A stretch of 62,345 nt of DNA from Gammaproteobacteria bacterium (GTDB lineage: Bacteria; Pseudomonadota; Gammaproteobacteria; Arenicellales; Poriferihabitantaceae): positions 1 through 62,345 of the forward strand of contig JAHEGU010000015.1 in assembly GCA_024644945.1 (NCBI GenBank). Reading direction: 5' to 3'. This document shows positions 25,521-35,123 of the stretch, piece by piece. The notes beneath the pieces are model-generated. The model was given only the letters and a program-made list of their open reading frames with translations, was not told the origin of the DNA and ran no database searches. Each line of letters starts with the position of its first letter. Positions within the stretch are counted from its first letter, which is position 1. The position numbers and the translations under genes are program-made.

Positions 25521-26445
25521 CGTACTTCAATTGAACACACCCAGATCGCTGGTTGGATTAATCAGTTTGCTAATAACACTGCCCGTAACACGCGGCGCCT
25601 TAGCAGATCTGCCAATCCATTCCCCAGTTCCTGGTGGAGTTGCAGTGTTACCGCTCGCCCCGCTGTCTTCAGTGAGGCCTGTGGCTCATTTTGGCAGCAG
25701 GGAGCTCCTCGTCATAAAAAGCAACCAGAACTGGGTAGCACTGGTTGGACTCCCCTGCGAAGTATTGCCAGGTAACTATATTGTCAGAACTGAGGATGAT
25801 CAGGGAGAAATCGGATCAGTTGAACTTGCGGTATTTCCGATCGCGCCAAAAAAAGCCAATCAAATTGAAAATGCGGAATCTTCATCCAAGCAAACACAGC
25901 ATGCTGTAACAAGGCAATCAAGTCTAATTGTTGGAACGGTCGAACCTGATGACAGCAGCTTATTTAACCCGACCATCAGGCCAGTGGCTCGAGAAAGAGC
26001 AGTCTTTTCAGGCAGTGTAGAGCCAGATTTTGAGTTTGTACCGGTCGTGGATTCACGAGAAGTAGTGCCCTATGGAAAGCTCATTCAGGGTAAAGCAACC
26101 GTAACTCATGATTACATCAGCTACCTTGGTACGCCTGGCGACCAGGTATATTCACCTGCGGCAGGAAATGTAGTGGAAGTGATCGAATCTGCTGACAATG
26201 GTTTTACAATACATATCAGTCATGGGGGAAACGTGTTTTCGATACTCGGTCACTTGGCGCTAGCGTCTGTCCACGAAGGACAGCCATTGGATGCCGGTGA
26301 ACAGGTTGGCTCTACCCGGAAAATGAATATCGGTGAACGAGGTAAGCTTGACTGGGGACTGCAGATGAACGGTTTTCTTGTGAATCCGTTTTTGCTTGGC
26401 CTTAAACCGATTCAACCTAAGGATGATCGCGCCCCTGGCTCATAA
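25480..26445 (+). CDS. Degenerate LytM/M23-domain envelope protein
   Basis: About 321 residues. An N-terminal hydrophobic export signal (LVGLISLLITLPVTRGALA) precedes a linker and a C-terminal LytM fold (about 200-310). The fold is clear (YISYLGTPGDQVYSPAAGNVVEV, FSILGHLALASVHEGQPL), but catalytic residues are lost: the HxGxD motif has Ser instead of Asp, and the usual HLHW is KLDW. It is therefore probably a non-catalytic amidase activator, as in EnvC or NlpD. The ATG overlaps xseA by 41 bases; TTG 25531 is a plausible alternative start. Confidence 0.65.
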   Translation: MENLTLRSILNNNNVLQLNTPRSLVGLISLLITLPVTRGALADLPIHSPVPGGVAVLPLAPLSSVRPVAHFGSRELLVIKSNQNWVALVGLPCEVLPGNYIVRTEDDQGEIGSVELAVFPIAPKKANQIENAESSSKQTQHAVTRQSSLIVGTVEPDDSSLFNPTIRPVARERAVFSGSVEPDFEFVPVVDSREVVPYGKLIQGKATVTHDYISYLGTPGDQVYSPAAGNVVEVIESADNGFTIHISHGGNVFSILGHLALASVHEGQPLDAGEQVGSTRKMNIGERGKLDWGLQMNGFLVNPFLLGLKPIQPKDDRAPGS

Positions 26446-26499
26446 TCACTCGGGCAATCCAGCATTTTTGAGTCCACCGATGTACCAGTCGAGGTGGCC

Positions 26500-26665
26500 T
26501 TTTTGTTTGTAAGGGGCCTGATCTAATTCGCGTAATCAGTTCAAGATACTCAGACAGCCTGCGATGGGTTGCGTCTTCGTTTTCTCCTGTAAGACGACTG
26601 TATTCCGCTACATCTGCGTATACGAGTGCAGCGAGTCTTCTAGGTAGGCGCTCGGGTTCGGTCAC
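26500..26665 (-). pseudogene. Class III adenylate/guanylate cyclase remnant
   Basis: The minus-strand frame begins MTEPERLPRRLAALVYADVA and continues EYSRLTGENEDATHRRLSEY, the N-terminal strand and metal-binding region of class III cyclase domains. After about 50 residues the match stops and unrelated sequence follows to a stop at 26417. The rest of the cyclase is missing, so this is a truncated fragment. Confidence 0.6.
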
Positions 26666-26925
26666 AAGGCGAGCATAGAAGGTAAATTTCGGAATCCGGT
26701 CAATCCGCTCGGTAGTGACAAAGATTTACATAACATTGTTAAGAATATGACACTGCAACCGAGCTCGGTCACCATCTCAATGATTTCCGATTGTCCATAC
26801 CTATTTCTTAATGAGGTGGCTCAACGTACTAATAATTTATAACGTTTTAAACAAAAATTTAACTAATCCTGATCAACCATTAAAGTAACACATTGACGAA
26901 GAGCCTTACTGAATAAAACAGATCG
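26666..26925. other. Gene-free intergenic stretch
   Basis: AT-rich sequence between the cyclase remnant and the 3' end of der. I see no coding frame, RNA gene or strong hairpin in it. Confidence 0.4.
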
Positions 26926-28293
26926 CTATATTTTTCTTCGCCTACCGGTTCGTTTTTTAAATTGCGTCTTTGTAGGCCTCAATCTCTTAAACGGATTCTC
27001 ACCACTTCTCGGAATGATTCGAATACGTGTCCCTGTAAGCCGATATGTTTTAGCAAAAAACTTTGATAGGTAGCGTAGATATGCATCAGGTAACTTCTCC
27101 GCCTGGTTGCCGTGAATGACTACCACTGGCGGATTTTTACCTGCCTGGTGGGCAAACTTTAATTTAACTGGCCGGTCATTTCGCATCGGTGGAGGTGTTT
27201 GCGCAATCGCCGTCGCAAGCGTTCGGTTGAGACTCGAAGTCGAAAGCTCAGCCATAGCTGACTCATATGCGCGCTGCGCTGCCGGCATAATTTCCGCCAG
27301 ATTTGAACCGTGCAAAGCGGAAACAAATAAAATCTCAGGATCAGGCAAGAACGGTAGCTTTATCTCCAACTCATCCTTAATCTTTCGACGTTGTCGCCCT
27401 TCCAGTCGGTCCCACTTATTGACCACAACAACCATTGACCGTCCTAGATCCTGAACCATCCCGGCAATGGTGGCATCCTGAGCTCCAATTTCGGATGATG
27501 CGTCCAGAACCAATAACACCACATGAGAATCTTCAATTGCCTGTAGAGTTTTGATCACAGAAAACTTCTCGACCGCGAGGTCAACGCGCGATTTGCGACG
27601 GACACCGGCAGTATCCACCAGGAGATAATCCTGTTCTTCAAAGCGAAGTGGCACGCGCACACTATCACGCGTAGTACCTGGAATTTCGCTGACGATCACT
27701 CGATATTCACCCACCAACTTGTTAGTTAATGTCGACTTACCAACATTAGGGCGCCCCACCAAGGCGACTCGTGGAACCAATATATCAACATATTCTTGCT
27801 CGACATCGAAGCCTGCCAGCGCCTGCTCTAACATTTCGGCAATCCCATCACCGCGCAGGGCAGATACGGCAGAAGGAGAGCCCAGGCCTAGTTCCTGGAA
27901 CTCTGAAACTGCCAACTCTGACTCTTCTCCTTCCGATTTGTTGACGGCTACCTGCACCTCTCTGCCGCTCTGGCGCAACTGTTCTCCAATTTCCCTGTCT
28001 TGGGGTACTAGCCCATCTTTTCCATCTACCAGAAACACTACGACCTGCGCTTCCTCCAAAACCTGTTCGACCTGTTGCCTGACCATGGCACCGAACTGAC
28101 TTTGTTCCGACTCCAATCCACCGGTATCAACCACTAGAAACGGCTTGTCGCCCATTTTCCCGCGGCCATATAGCCGATCGCGAGTCACCCCTGGCTGGTC
28201 ATCGACGATAGCATCCCGGCTCTTTGTCAGTCGGTTGAATAGGGTGGACTTGCCTACGTTGGGGCGCCCAACTAGAGCGATAACAGGAATCAT
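26926..28293 (-). CDS. der: Ribosome-assembly GTPase Der (EngA)
   Basis: A 455-residue protein with two tandem GTPase domains, each with GRPNVGKSTL, and matching switch motifs (DTGGLE in the first, DTAGVRRKS in the second). A C-terminal KH-like domain ends in a basic tail (KTQFKKRTGRRRKI). It assists 50S assembly by family knowledge. It is the last gene of the hisS-yfgM-bamB-der run, 54 bases after bamB. Confidence 0.97.
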   Translation of the reverse strand: MIPVIALVGRPNVGKSTLFNRLTKSRDAIVDDQPGVTRDRLYGRGKMGDKPFLVVDTGGLESEQSQFGAMVRQQVEQVLEEAQVVVFLVDGKDGLVPQDREIGEQLRQSGREVQVAVNKSEGEESELAVSEFQELGLGSPSAVSALRGDGIAEMLEQALAGFDVEQEYVDILVPRVALVGRPNVGKSTLTNKLVGEYRVIVSEIPGTTRDSVRVPLRFEEQDYLLVDTAGVRRKSRVDLAVEKFSVIKTLQAIEDSHVVLLVLDASSEIGAQDATIAGMVQDLGRSMVVVVNKWDRLEGRQRRKIKDELEIKLPFLPDPEILFVSALHGSNLAEIMPAAQRAYESAMAELSTSSLNRTLATAIAQTPPPMRNDRPVKLKFAHQAGKNPPVVVIHGNQAEKLPDAYLRYLSKFFAKTYRLTGTRIRIIPRSGENPFKRLRPTKTQFKKRTGRRRKI

Positions 28294-28347
28294 AATTAAA
28301 AGTTATCTGCCAGGTATAAGATCAACCTGGTCAGCACCAGCCTAGAC

Positions 28348-29511
28348 TCAGCTTTCCGTAATCGTTATCGCGGAAACCGCACCGCTTACAGAAAACACGA
28401 TCAATTCCTCACCCCTTGAAACCAGAGATGTTATCGCGCTTTTGGATAATTTCTGAGTCTGCAGGAGTGCGCCATTTTCGGCATCAAGCATGTGAATATT
28501 TCCATTTGCATCACCAATAACAACACGCGATCCAATAATCAGGGGATTGCTGATGCCTCTGCCTTTAAAATTCGGCTGTGACCATATCTCCTCTCCCGTG
28601 CCGGTGTTTAGCGCAGACACCCCACCAAGATCATCCGTCACAACAAGTTTTTCCTTTAACACAGAGATCGGCAAGCGCGTTGATACGCTTCTCCGCCATT
28701 GTATAGCTGATGATTCCAGATCAACCGACACGACGTCACCCTGATAGGTTGCAGCATAGAGTTTTGCGCCAACCAATACAGGCGGAGAATCAATATCTGA
28801 GAGTCTCTCCAGTTCATTGGTTCCACGTATAAAAGAAAGATCCGTCTCCCAGTAATCGCGCCCATTGATCACTGCATTCGCCATCAGCTTGCCGCTCGCA
28901 AGACCGGTAATAACTGTATCGCCAGCAATCAATGGAGTGGAATCCCCGTGAACGCTTAATCCCGGCGTATTCCTCTGTAACGACCAAACAGTCTTTCCAC
29001 TCAGGCTATCAAGTCCCATCAAGAATCCATCTACAGTGCGGATAATCACTCGACCACCGCCTACTGCGGGCACAGCTGAAATCTGGCGATTAATCTGCAC
29101 CTCCCATGCCTGCTCCCCGGAATCGGCCCTGAGCGCAACTACTGTACCATTATCTAACGCCACCACTGCCAGGCCATCCCCTACTCCGACTCCCGCAAAG
29201 GTGTCTTTATTTAATCGAGTCTGCCACACCATCTTCCCCGTTTCAGAATCGATCCTCTGAACACCCCCGCGACGATTAGTAACGTAGACACCCTCAGAAT
29301 CAACTGCCGGTTTTAAAATCGCATAACCGTCATCACCCGCTTCGCCAACGTCCCGCTCCCACTTAACAGATAATTCATTGACCCCTGCGGTTTCTGGCAA
29401 CTCGACTGCTTCAACCGGTTCGTTAAAAATACCCCACTCAGTTTCTTTTTCCTTGCCTCCACAGGCGGCAACAAGCAGGGATAAAGTAAGTACTGTTGAA
29501 TATTTCTTCAT
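28348..29511 (-). CDS. bamB: Outer-membrane assembly lipoprotein BamB
   Basis: A 387-residue lipoprotein with lipobox LSLLVAACGGKE at the N-terminus and PQQ-like beta-propeller blades (for example RIDSETGKMVWQTRLNKD, VVALRADSGEQAWEVQI, MGLDSLSGKTVWSLQRN). It belongs to the BAM complex that inserts outer-membrane proteins. It is located between yfgM and der, the usual order. Confidence 0.95.
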   Translation of the reverse strand: MKKYSTVLTLSLLVAACGGKEKETEWGIFNEPVEAVELPETAGVNELSVKWERDVGEAGDDGYAILKPAVDSEGVYVTNRRGGVQRIDSETGKMVWQTRLNKDTFAGVGVGDGLAVVALDNGTVVALRADSGEQAWEVQINRQISAVPAVGGGRVIIRTVDGFLMGLDSLSGKTVWSLQRNTPGLSVHGDSTPLIAGDTVITGLASGKLMANAVINGRDYWETDLSFIRGTNELERLSDIDSPPVLVGAKLYAATYQGDVVSVDLESSAIQWRRSVSTRLPISVLKEKLVVTDDLGGVSALNTGTGEEIWSQPNFKGRGISNPLIIGSRVVIGDANGNIHMLDAENGALLQTQKLSKSAITSLVSRGEELIVFSVSGAVSAITITES

Positions 29512-29560
29512 GGCTCGAACCGCAGGATATTAAGATAAATAAAAAGGTTGGAACAACGCA

Positions 29561-30214
29561 CTAGTTGAACTTTCCTAGATTTTCAATTTTCAATTTTAGA
29601 AGAGGTCCACTTTGAGAACCTGGCGCTTGAGTCTCCTGGCTACGTTGGTAGGCTTTTCCTGCTGCGTCAATATCTCCCTCCATGGCATAGGCATCTCCAG
29701 CAATTTCAAAATATCGGGCCTTAAATTCGCCTCCACTTTCACCGCCACCCACATCTTTTAACAATTCCAAAACACCCGCGCCATTTTTCTGTTCAAGCAG
29801 TAACAAGCCCAGTCGTATTCTGGCAATGTGACGAATGCCCTCTTCCTTTGAATTGTTGAGCACCCATCGCAGATGTGTATCGGCTTGCTCTAAATTACCG
29901 GCTTCAACCTCTCTCTTAGCCATCAAAAACGAGCCGTGCGCAGCATAAGGAGAGCTGCTAAAGTCCTGCTTCAGATCATTTGCGAGTCCCGCCGCCGCCT
30001 CATTGCTTACCGCCGGATCGCTGAGGTTTTCAAATAGTGTCGAGGCATTTTCGCCTTGCGACTGCTGCCAGGAATTCCAGCCGTTATAGCCTACAATAGC
30101 GCCTAATCCCAAAACTACACCTGCGGTAATGGACCGGCCGTTTTCTTTCCAGAATTTCTTGGCTCGTTCAAGGTCTTCATCCTCGGCGAACTGTGGCTCC
30201 AATTGTTCTACCAT
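29561..30214 (-). CDS. yfgM: YfgM family inner-membrane TPR protein
   Basis: A 217-residue protein with a cytoplasmic N-terminus (EDLERAKKFWKENGRSIT), one transmembrane helix (AGVVLGLGAIVGYNGWNSW) and a periplasmic tetratricopeptide region. E. coli YfgM interacts with PpiD and the Sec translocon. It lies between hisS and bamB as in other Gammaproteobacteria. Confidence 0.9.
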   Translation of the reverse strand: MVEQLEPQFAEDEDLERAKKFWKENGRSITAGVVLGLGAIVGYNGWNSWQQSQGENASTLFENLSDPAVSNEAAAGLANDLKQDFSSSPYAAHGSFLMAKREVEAGNLEQADTHLRWVLNNSKEEGIRHIARIRLGLLLLEQKNGAGVLELLKDVGGGESGGEFKARYFEIAGDAYAMEGDIDAAGKAYQRSQETQAPGSQSGPLLKLKIENLGKFN

Positions 30215-30264
30215 ATCTCTTAATTCTACTCTTGTGCTTATTCAATCTAATCGTTAATTAACAT

Positions 30265-31527
30265 TTAGTTTGAAAGACGTTTCTGTAAACTCGAAACAAC
30301 ATCAGTTCGAGCGATCTGTTGCTGTCCCTCTTTACCTCGTAAATCCTTAAGTTGGACATTTCCTTGCTTAAGCTCATCTTCTCCAACAATCATCGCATAA
30401 CGCGCTCCGCTGCTATCCGCCCTCTTCATCTGATTTTTTATTTTGCCACCGCCGCAGTGTTCGCAGACTCTAATACCAGCATCACGCAAAGTTTCTCCTA
30501 GTTCCACCGCTATTTGCTGGCCAGCCATTGAAATCAGGTAGATATCCAGAATGGAATGACTACTATCCTCTTTTTGTGCAGAAATCAGCTCCACCAGCCT
30601 TTCAACACCCATCGCAAATCCCACCGCTGGTGTGGCACGCCCCCCACGTTGCTCAACAAGGCGGTCGTAACGTCCACCCGCACATACCGCATTTTGGGCA
30701 CCGAGTTTATCAGTCACCCACTCGAACACGGTACTAGTATAGTAATCAAGCCCGCGAACCAACCGCACATTTATTTCTGGGTTTATTCCTGATCGTTCTA
30801 GAGATTCACATAAATCTCCAAAGTGCTGCCTCGATTCGGGATCAAGAAAATCAAGAATCGAAGGCGCCCGCTCGATTAATTCCTGGGTCGAGGCGACCTT
30901 ACTGTCAAGTATACGTAACGGATTTCGTTCCAGACGCCTTTGGCTGTCACTATCCAGTGTGTCCCGGTGGCTGCTAAAAAATTGATAAAGCGCTTCTCTG
31001 TAATCAGTCCGCGTTGCGGGCGAGCCAAGAGTATTAAGTTGCAGTGATACGTTTTCCACCCCCAGTTCCTTCCAGATTCGGGAACCTACGCGAATTATTT
31101 CAGCATCGATATCGGCGCCGAGCCAACCGAACGCTTCAATGCCAAACTGATGAAACTGTCTATAGCGTCCTTTTTGTGGTTTTTCCCTGCGAAACATTGG
31201 CCCCATATACCAGAGCCGCTGCTGTTGATTGTGGAACAATCCATGTTGATTGCCGGCACGAACCGTACTCGCGGTAGCTTCCGGACGCAAAGCCAGGCTG
31301 ACGTCACCAGCATCATCGAACACGTACATTTCTTTTTCGACAATATCAGTCTGGTCACCTATGGATTGTTTGAACAATTCAGTCCTTTCAACAACAGGAG
31401 TTCGAATTTCCTGATACCCATAGCGCCACGCGACGCTCCTTAACACTTCCTCCACACGGTGCCAAGTCTCGATCTGCCCAGGTAACAGATCATTCATACC
31501 TTTCACAGATTGTATTTTAAGACTCAT
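30265..31527 (-). CDS. hisS: Histidyl-tRNA synthetase
   Basis: A class II synthetase of about 420 residues starting MSLKIQSVKGMNDLLPGQ. Seen: motif 2 region MYMGPMFRREKPQKGRYRQFH-like (MFRREKPQKGRYRQFHQFG), the histidine-binding LVRGLDYYTSTVFEW, and PAVGFAMGVERLVEL. The start at 31527 is chosen because a GGTGA ribosome site precedes it; the frame is open 18 codons further. Unlike most Gammaproteobacteria, ispG does not sit between rodZ and hisS. Confidence 0.96.
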   Translation of the reverse strand: MSLKIQSVKGMNDLLPGQIETWHRVEEVLRSVAWRYGYQEIRTPVVERTELFKQSIGDQTDIVEKEMYVFDDAGDVSLALRPEATASTVRAGNQHGLFHNQQQRLWYMGPMFRREKPQKGRYRQFHQFGIEAFGWLGADIDAEIIRVGSRIWKELGVENVSLQLNTLGSPATRTDYREALYQFFSSHRDTLDSDSQRRLERNPLRILDSKVASTQELIERAPSILDFLDPESRQHFGDLCESLERSGINPEINVRLVRGLDYYTSTVFEWVTDKLGAQNAVCAGGRYDRLVEQRGGRATPAVGFAMGVERLVELISAQKEDSSHSILDIYLISMAGQQIAVELGETLRDAGIRVCEHCGGGKIKNQMKRADSSGARYAMIVGEDELKQGNVQLKDLRGKEGQQQIARTDVVSSLQKRLSN

Positions 31528-31540
31528 AGTTTCACCGCGA

Positions 31541-32671
31541 CTAATTACCGACTTCAAAACGAGCAAATAACCCGCTTTCATGCGCTTTGAAAGGTACCTC
31601 GCGACCCCGATACTGAACAGTTACGCCCTCAGCGCTGCCAATGAACACCGAATACGGTGGTTGCCCCTGGAGACGAATATCTTCACCACGATTTACAGTC
31701 CGATAAATTAGCCGCTCCCCCGTGGCGTCTCTGACATCGATCCAAGATTCCTTCTCTACTTTAAACACAATCTTACGGTCGCCACTTTCTGACGCTACCG
31801 CTGATTGCTGTTGAGACGGTTGGACTTCGATTGTTTCTATTTTTGTCTCTTGGGTGGGCGATGAACTTTGACTGACAGATGTAGCAGCATTTTCACTACC
31901 TTGCGAGTTGGCACTCGTATCTCCACCATCACCAGCCTGTCCAGATTCCAATGCACTCAATTCGGGGGCTTTCTCAGGCGCCTCTTTCAACTGATAGATC
32001 AAGTTAGGCCTGGATAATGGCAGGTCTGCAATGGATACTTCGTAACCTCTGGTGTTGATTTCGACTGTCTCCTGATCTTCGGCAAAGTTTGGAACTGGTA
32101 ATGCAAGCACGGACTCAGTTTGCTGCGCGGCGAAGGATTCTGTTGCGCTTTCATTCGCCGGCGGCTGCTGATCTACGACAACAGGCACCATGCTTTCGGG
32201 AAGCTCTTTATTCGAGAAATTACCGATTCCAATGGTGATCCACTTACCTATGGAAATCTCCGGGTGTTGCCACAACCAGACTGCGCCTAAAAACACAGCC
32301 AGCAGGCACGCAAATAACAAAGCCGCTCTTCGGCGCGATCGTTCGTCACTTCCGTGTGCATTTTGGTGTCCAGGTTCCAGAAGAATGTCCCGTGGGCCAC
32401 CGGAGAGGTCGGCCCGATGAACCTGCACGGAGTCTTCTATTTGTATCTGCAGTAGCTGAGAATAGCTGCGCCAATAGCCCATGACGTAGGTTTTACCCGG
32501 AAGATTATCGTAATCATCCTCCTCTATCGCTTCGATCTGGCGCTCAGACAAGCGCAGAGCGCCTGCTACATCTCGGATTGACCAACCATACTCCTGTCTT
32601 CGAGCCTTGAGCAGCGAGCCAGGCGAGGGTATCCCTAGATTTGCGATTTCAATTTCTGCAATCCTGCTCAT
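31541..32671 (-). CDS. rodZ: Cytoskeleton/cell-shape protein RodZ
   Basis: A 376-residue protein. It has an N-terminal HTH_25 domain (LLKARRQEYGWSIRDVAGAL, KTYVMGYWRSYSQLLQI), one transmembrane helix (AALLFACLLAVFLGAVWLW), a long periplasmic linker rich in Ser, Gln and Glu, and a C-terminal DUF4115 domain (ESWIDVRDATGERLIYRTVN). RodZ links MreB to the envelope. It overlaps pilW by four bases. Confidence 0.93.
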   Translation of the reverse strand: MSRIAEIEIANLGIPSPGSLLKARRQEYGWSIRDVAGALRLSERQIEAIEEDDYDNLPGKTYVMGYWRSYSQLLQIQIEDSVQVHRADLSGGPRDILLEPGHQNAHGSDERSRRRAALLFACLLAVFLGAVWLWQHPEISIGKWITIGIGNFSNKELPESMVPVVVDQQPPANESATESFAAQQTESVLALPVPNFAEDQETVEINTRGYEVSIADLPLSRPNLIYQLKEAPEKAPELSALESGQAGDGGDTSANSQGSENAATSVSQSSSPTQETKIETIEVQPSQQQSAVASESGDRKIVFKVEKESWIDVRDATGERLIYRTVNRGEDIRLQGQPPYSVFIGSAEGVTVQYRGREVPFKAHESGLFARFEVGN

Positions 32672-33438
32672 CCGCTGGTGAGCAAAGTCCTAAATTTTTC
32701 GATTTCCGAAGAGGTTGGATAGGATCGACGCAATTCCCTTGCGTATTGGCGCGCTTTTTCCGTGTCACCCAGCTCCAGTTCCGTGTTAACCCCAAGAACT
32801 AATATTTTTTCTGACAAAACCCCAGATGCGATAAACCGTTCGATAAATGCTCGAGCAGAAAGGTAATTTTGTTCCTGAAATGAGATCTCAGCCATTGGTT
32901 GCAGCGCTTGAGGGAGGGTTGGCGAAGCATCTAACACTGCACGAAAATGCTTCTTTGCCTCAGCCATATTGCCCTGCTCAAAATTACAGACTCCGAGGCC
33001 AAGCTGGGTATTGGCAGCCAACTGGTTATCGGGTCTTAGTTCTACACGCTTTAACACATCGATCCCTTTCTGAAATTCACCGTTTCCACAAAGGTAGGTA
33101 CCGTAATCATTTACAGCAAGGAAATTACTTGCATTGATACTAACGGCCTTTGCAAGTAACTTTTTTGCGTCTTCGGTATATCCACTTTGCGCCATTAGCA
33201 GGCCCTTACCGTGGTAAGCACTATCGGACTGCGGGTCTAACGATAATGCCAGGTCAAATTCTTCTCTTGCAGTCTTAAACTGTCTGCGGCGAAGGTAGTC
33301 TAAACCTAAATCAACATGAGCCTGGGCTCGCTTATCAGGTTCCCATTTTTCAGGCTGACTCGGAAGGGAACCAGTTGTAGTACAAGCACTTAACGCCACC
33401 ACGACTGTACTTAGGACAACACCTCTGAAATTTATCAT
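32668..33438 (-). CDS. pilW: Type IV pilus biogenesis lipoprotein PilW/PilF
   Basis: A 256-residue lipoprotein with lipobox [11 protein letters not shown] and tetratricopeptide repeats ([59 protein letters not shown]). PilF/PilW helps assemble the PilQ secretin in the outer membrane. It overlaps rlmN and rodZ by four bases each, showing translational coupling. Confidence 0.92.
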   Translation of the reverse strand: MINFRGVVLSTVVVALSACTTTGSLPSQPEKWEPDKRAQAHVDLGLDYLRRRQFKTAREEFDLALSLDPQSDSAYHGKGLLMAQSGYTEDAKKLLAKAVSINASNFLAVNDYGTYLCGNGEFQKGIDVLKRVELRPDNQLAANTQLGLGVCNFEQGNMAEAKKHFRAVLDASPTLPQALQPMAEISFQEQNYLSARAFIERFIASGVLSEKILVLGVNTELELGDTEKARQYARELRRSYPTSSEIEKFRTLLTSG

Positions 33439-34571
33439 GACAACATTACCCTTTGAGATTCGCGGGCCATCCGCTCAGAACGTCGTGTGCGATCGATGAA
33501 CTCACCGGCCAGCTGACCACATGCCGCCTCGATATCGTCGCCCCTTGTCTTTCTTATCACGGTAAAAATATCGCGCGACAAAAGCTCATCGCGAAATCTA
33601 TTGATAACGTCAGTGTTACTGCGCCGATATGGAATCCCACTAAAAGGATTAAATGGAATCAGATTCACTTTGGCGGGCACATTACGAAGAATTTTCGCCA
33701 ACTGCACCGCATGTGACGGGCTATCATTCACTCCGTCCAGCATGACGTATTCAAAAGTTACCCGCTGGCGACCACTACCAGCGACATATCTTTTGCAGGC
33801 CGCAAGTAGCTCTTCGATCGGATACTTACGGTTGAGAGGCACCAGCTCATCACGAAGAAGATCATCTGGCGCATGCAGAGAAACTGCAAGGCTGACTGGG
33901 CAGGTTTGCGCCAACCTATCAATCGCCGGCACCATTCCCGCAGTGCTTAACGTTACTCTGCGTCGAGACAATCCAAAGCTATAGTCATCCATCATTAATC
34001 GCATCGCGGACACAACGTTGTCGAAATTAATCAGTGGCTCACCCATACCCATCATGACGACATTAGTGACAGGTCTGCGGTGATCAAAGGAGTTTTCCGG
34101 GTCTGCTGTGGCGTACCCATTTCGCTCCAACGCGTCGTTAGCAATCCATAGCTGGCCGATTATTTCGTCTACCTCGAGGTTACGACTATAGCCCTGCCTA
34201 GCGGTTGCGCAGAAAGTGCAGTTAAGACTGCAACCAACCTGGGAAGACACACACAAAGTACCGCGGTCGTCCTCTGGAATAAAAACAGTTTCAATACAAT
34301 TGCCATCTCGCAATCGAAGCAGCCACTTACAGGTTCCGTCAGTAGAGAATTGCTGACTGACAATCTCTGGTAAATTGCAACATGTGGTATCACCAAGACG
34401 TTGTCGCAGCACCTTACTAAGATCGGTCATAGCGTCAACTTTTATAACCTTACGCTGATAAATCCACTGTAGAACTTGCTGCGTGCGAAAATGCTTTTCC
34501 CCGATGTCTGCAAAGAATGCGTCCATTGCCAGCCGGTCCATGGACATTAAATTTATAGGGGGATTCTGCAT
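33435..34571 (-). CDS. rlmN: Dual-specificity rRNA/tRNA m2A methyltransferase RlmN
   Basis: A 378-residue radical-SAM enzyme. The CxxxCxxC cluster lies in [16 protein letters not shown], with [16 protein letters not shown] and the C-terminal catalytic Cys in [14 protein letters not shown]. It methylates A2503 of 23S rRNA and A37 of some tRNAs. It overlaps pilW by four bases. Confidence 0.96.
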   Translation of the reverse strand: MQNPPINLMSMDRLAMDAFFADIGEKHFRTQQVLQWIYQRKVIKVDAMTDLSKVLRQRLGDTTCCNLPEIVSQQFSTDGTCKWLLRLRDGNCIETVFIPEDDRGTLCVSSQVGCSLNCTFCATARQGYSRNLEVDEIIGQLWIANDALERNGYATADPENSFDHRRPVTNVVMMGMGEPLINFDNVVSAMRLMMDDYSFGLSRRRVTLSTAGMVPAIDRLAQTCPVSLAVSLHAPDDLLRDELVPLNRKYPIEELLAACKRYVAGSGRQRVTFEYVMLDGVNDSPSHAVQLAKILRNVPAKVNLIPFNPFSGIPYRRSNTDVINRFRDELLSRDIFTVIRKTRGDDIEAACGQLAGEFIDRTRRSERMARESQRVMLS

Positions 34572-34610
34572 CCTTCAATCAGCCGCGGCTAAGGATTTGA
34601 TTTCAACCCG

Positions 34611-35042
34611 TTATCGGGTTCTGGGGCAAATCTGATCCTGCCCAAAAAAGAATCCGATTTCCTCTGCAGCGGTTTCCGGCGCATCCGAACCATGCACCGC
34701 ATTTTGGTCCACAGTCTCGGCAAAATCAGCGCGAATTGTGCCCTTCGCAGCTTCTGCTGGATTAGTGGCCCCCATTACTTCCCGATTTTTGGCAATAGCG
34801 TTCTCACCTTCAAGCACCTGCACCATAACTGGTCCAGAAATCATGAACTCTACCAGGTCATTGTAAAACGGGCGCTCTTTATGAACAGCATAAAACTCAC
34901 CAGCTTGATCTCGGGTCAAATGCAACATCCGTGCAGCAATAATTTTAAGACCCGCATCTTCAAATCTCTGATAAATTTTTCCAATCAGGTTTTTGCTCAC
35001 CGCGTCCGGTTTGACAATGGAAAAGGTTCGCTCTATAGCCAT
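34611..35042 (-). CDS. ndk: Nucleoside diphosphate kinase
   Basis: A 143-residue protein with [47 protein letters not shown], and the active-site [20 protein letters not shown] with the phosphohistidine. The C-terminus reads ICPRTR, the family end. It supplies NTPs. It heads the ndk-rlmN-pilW-rodZ-hisS run. Confidence 0.97.
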   Translation of the reverse strand: MAIERTFSIVKPDAVSKNLIGKIYQRFEDAGLKIIAARMLHLTRDQAGEFYAVHKERPFYNDLVEFMISGPVMVQVLEGENAIAKNREVMGATNPAEAAKGTIRADFAETVDQNAVHGSDAPETAAEEIGFFFGQDQICPRTR

Positions 35043-35123
35043 TAATAACTCCAGTTAGAAGGGTTTGATCTTCGAACCTGGGACAGTCCGAAAAGGATAA
35101 AAATGCGCCGCCGATTGTACCCT

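Noticed and set aside
34605..34620. Hairpin AACCCG-n4-CGGGTT at the ndk stop as a terminator
   Set aside because: No T-run follows on the minus strand, so it is not an intrinsic terminator.
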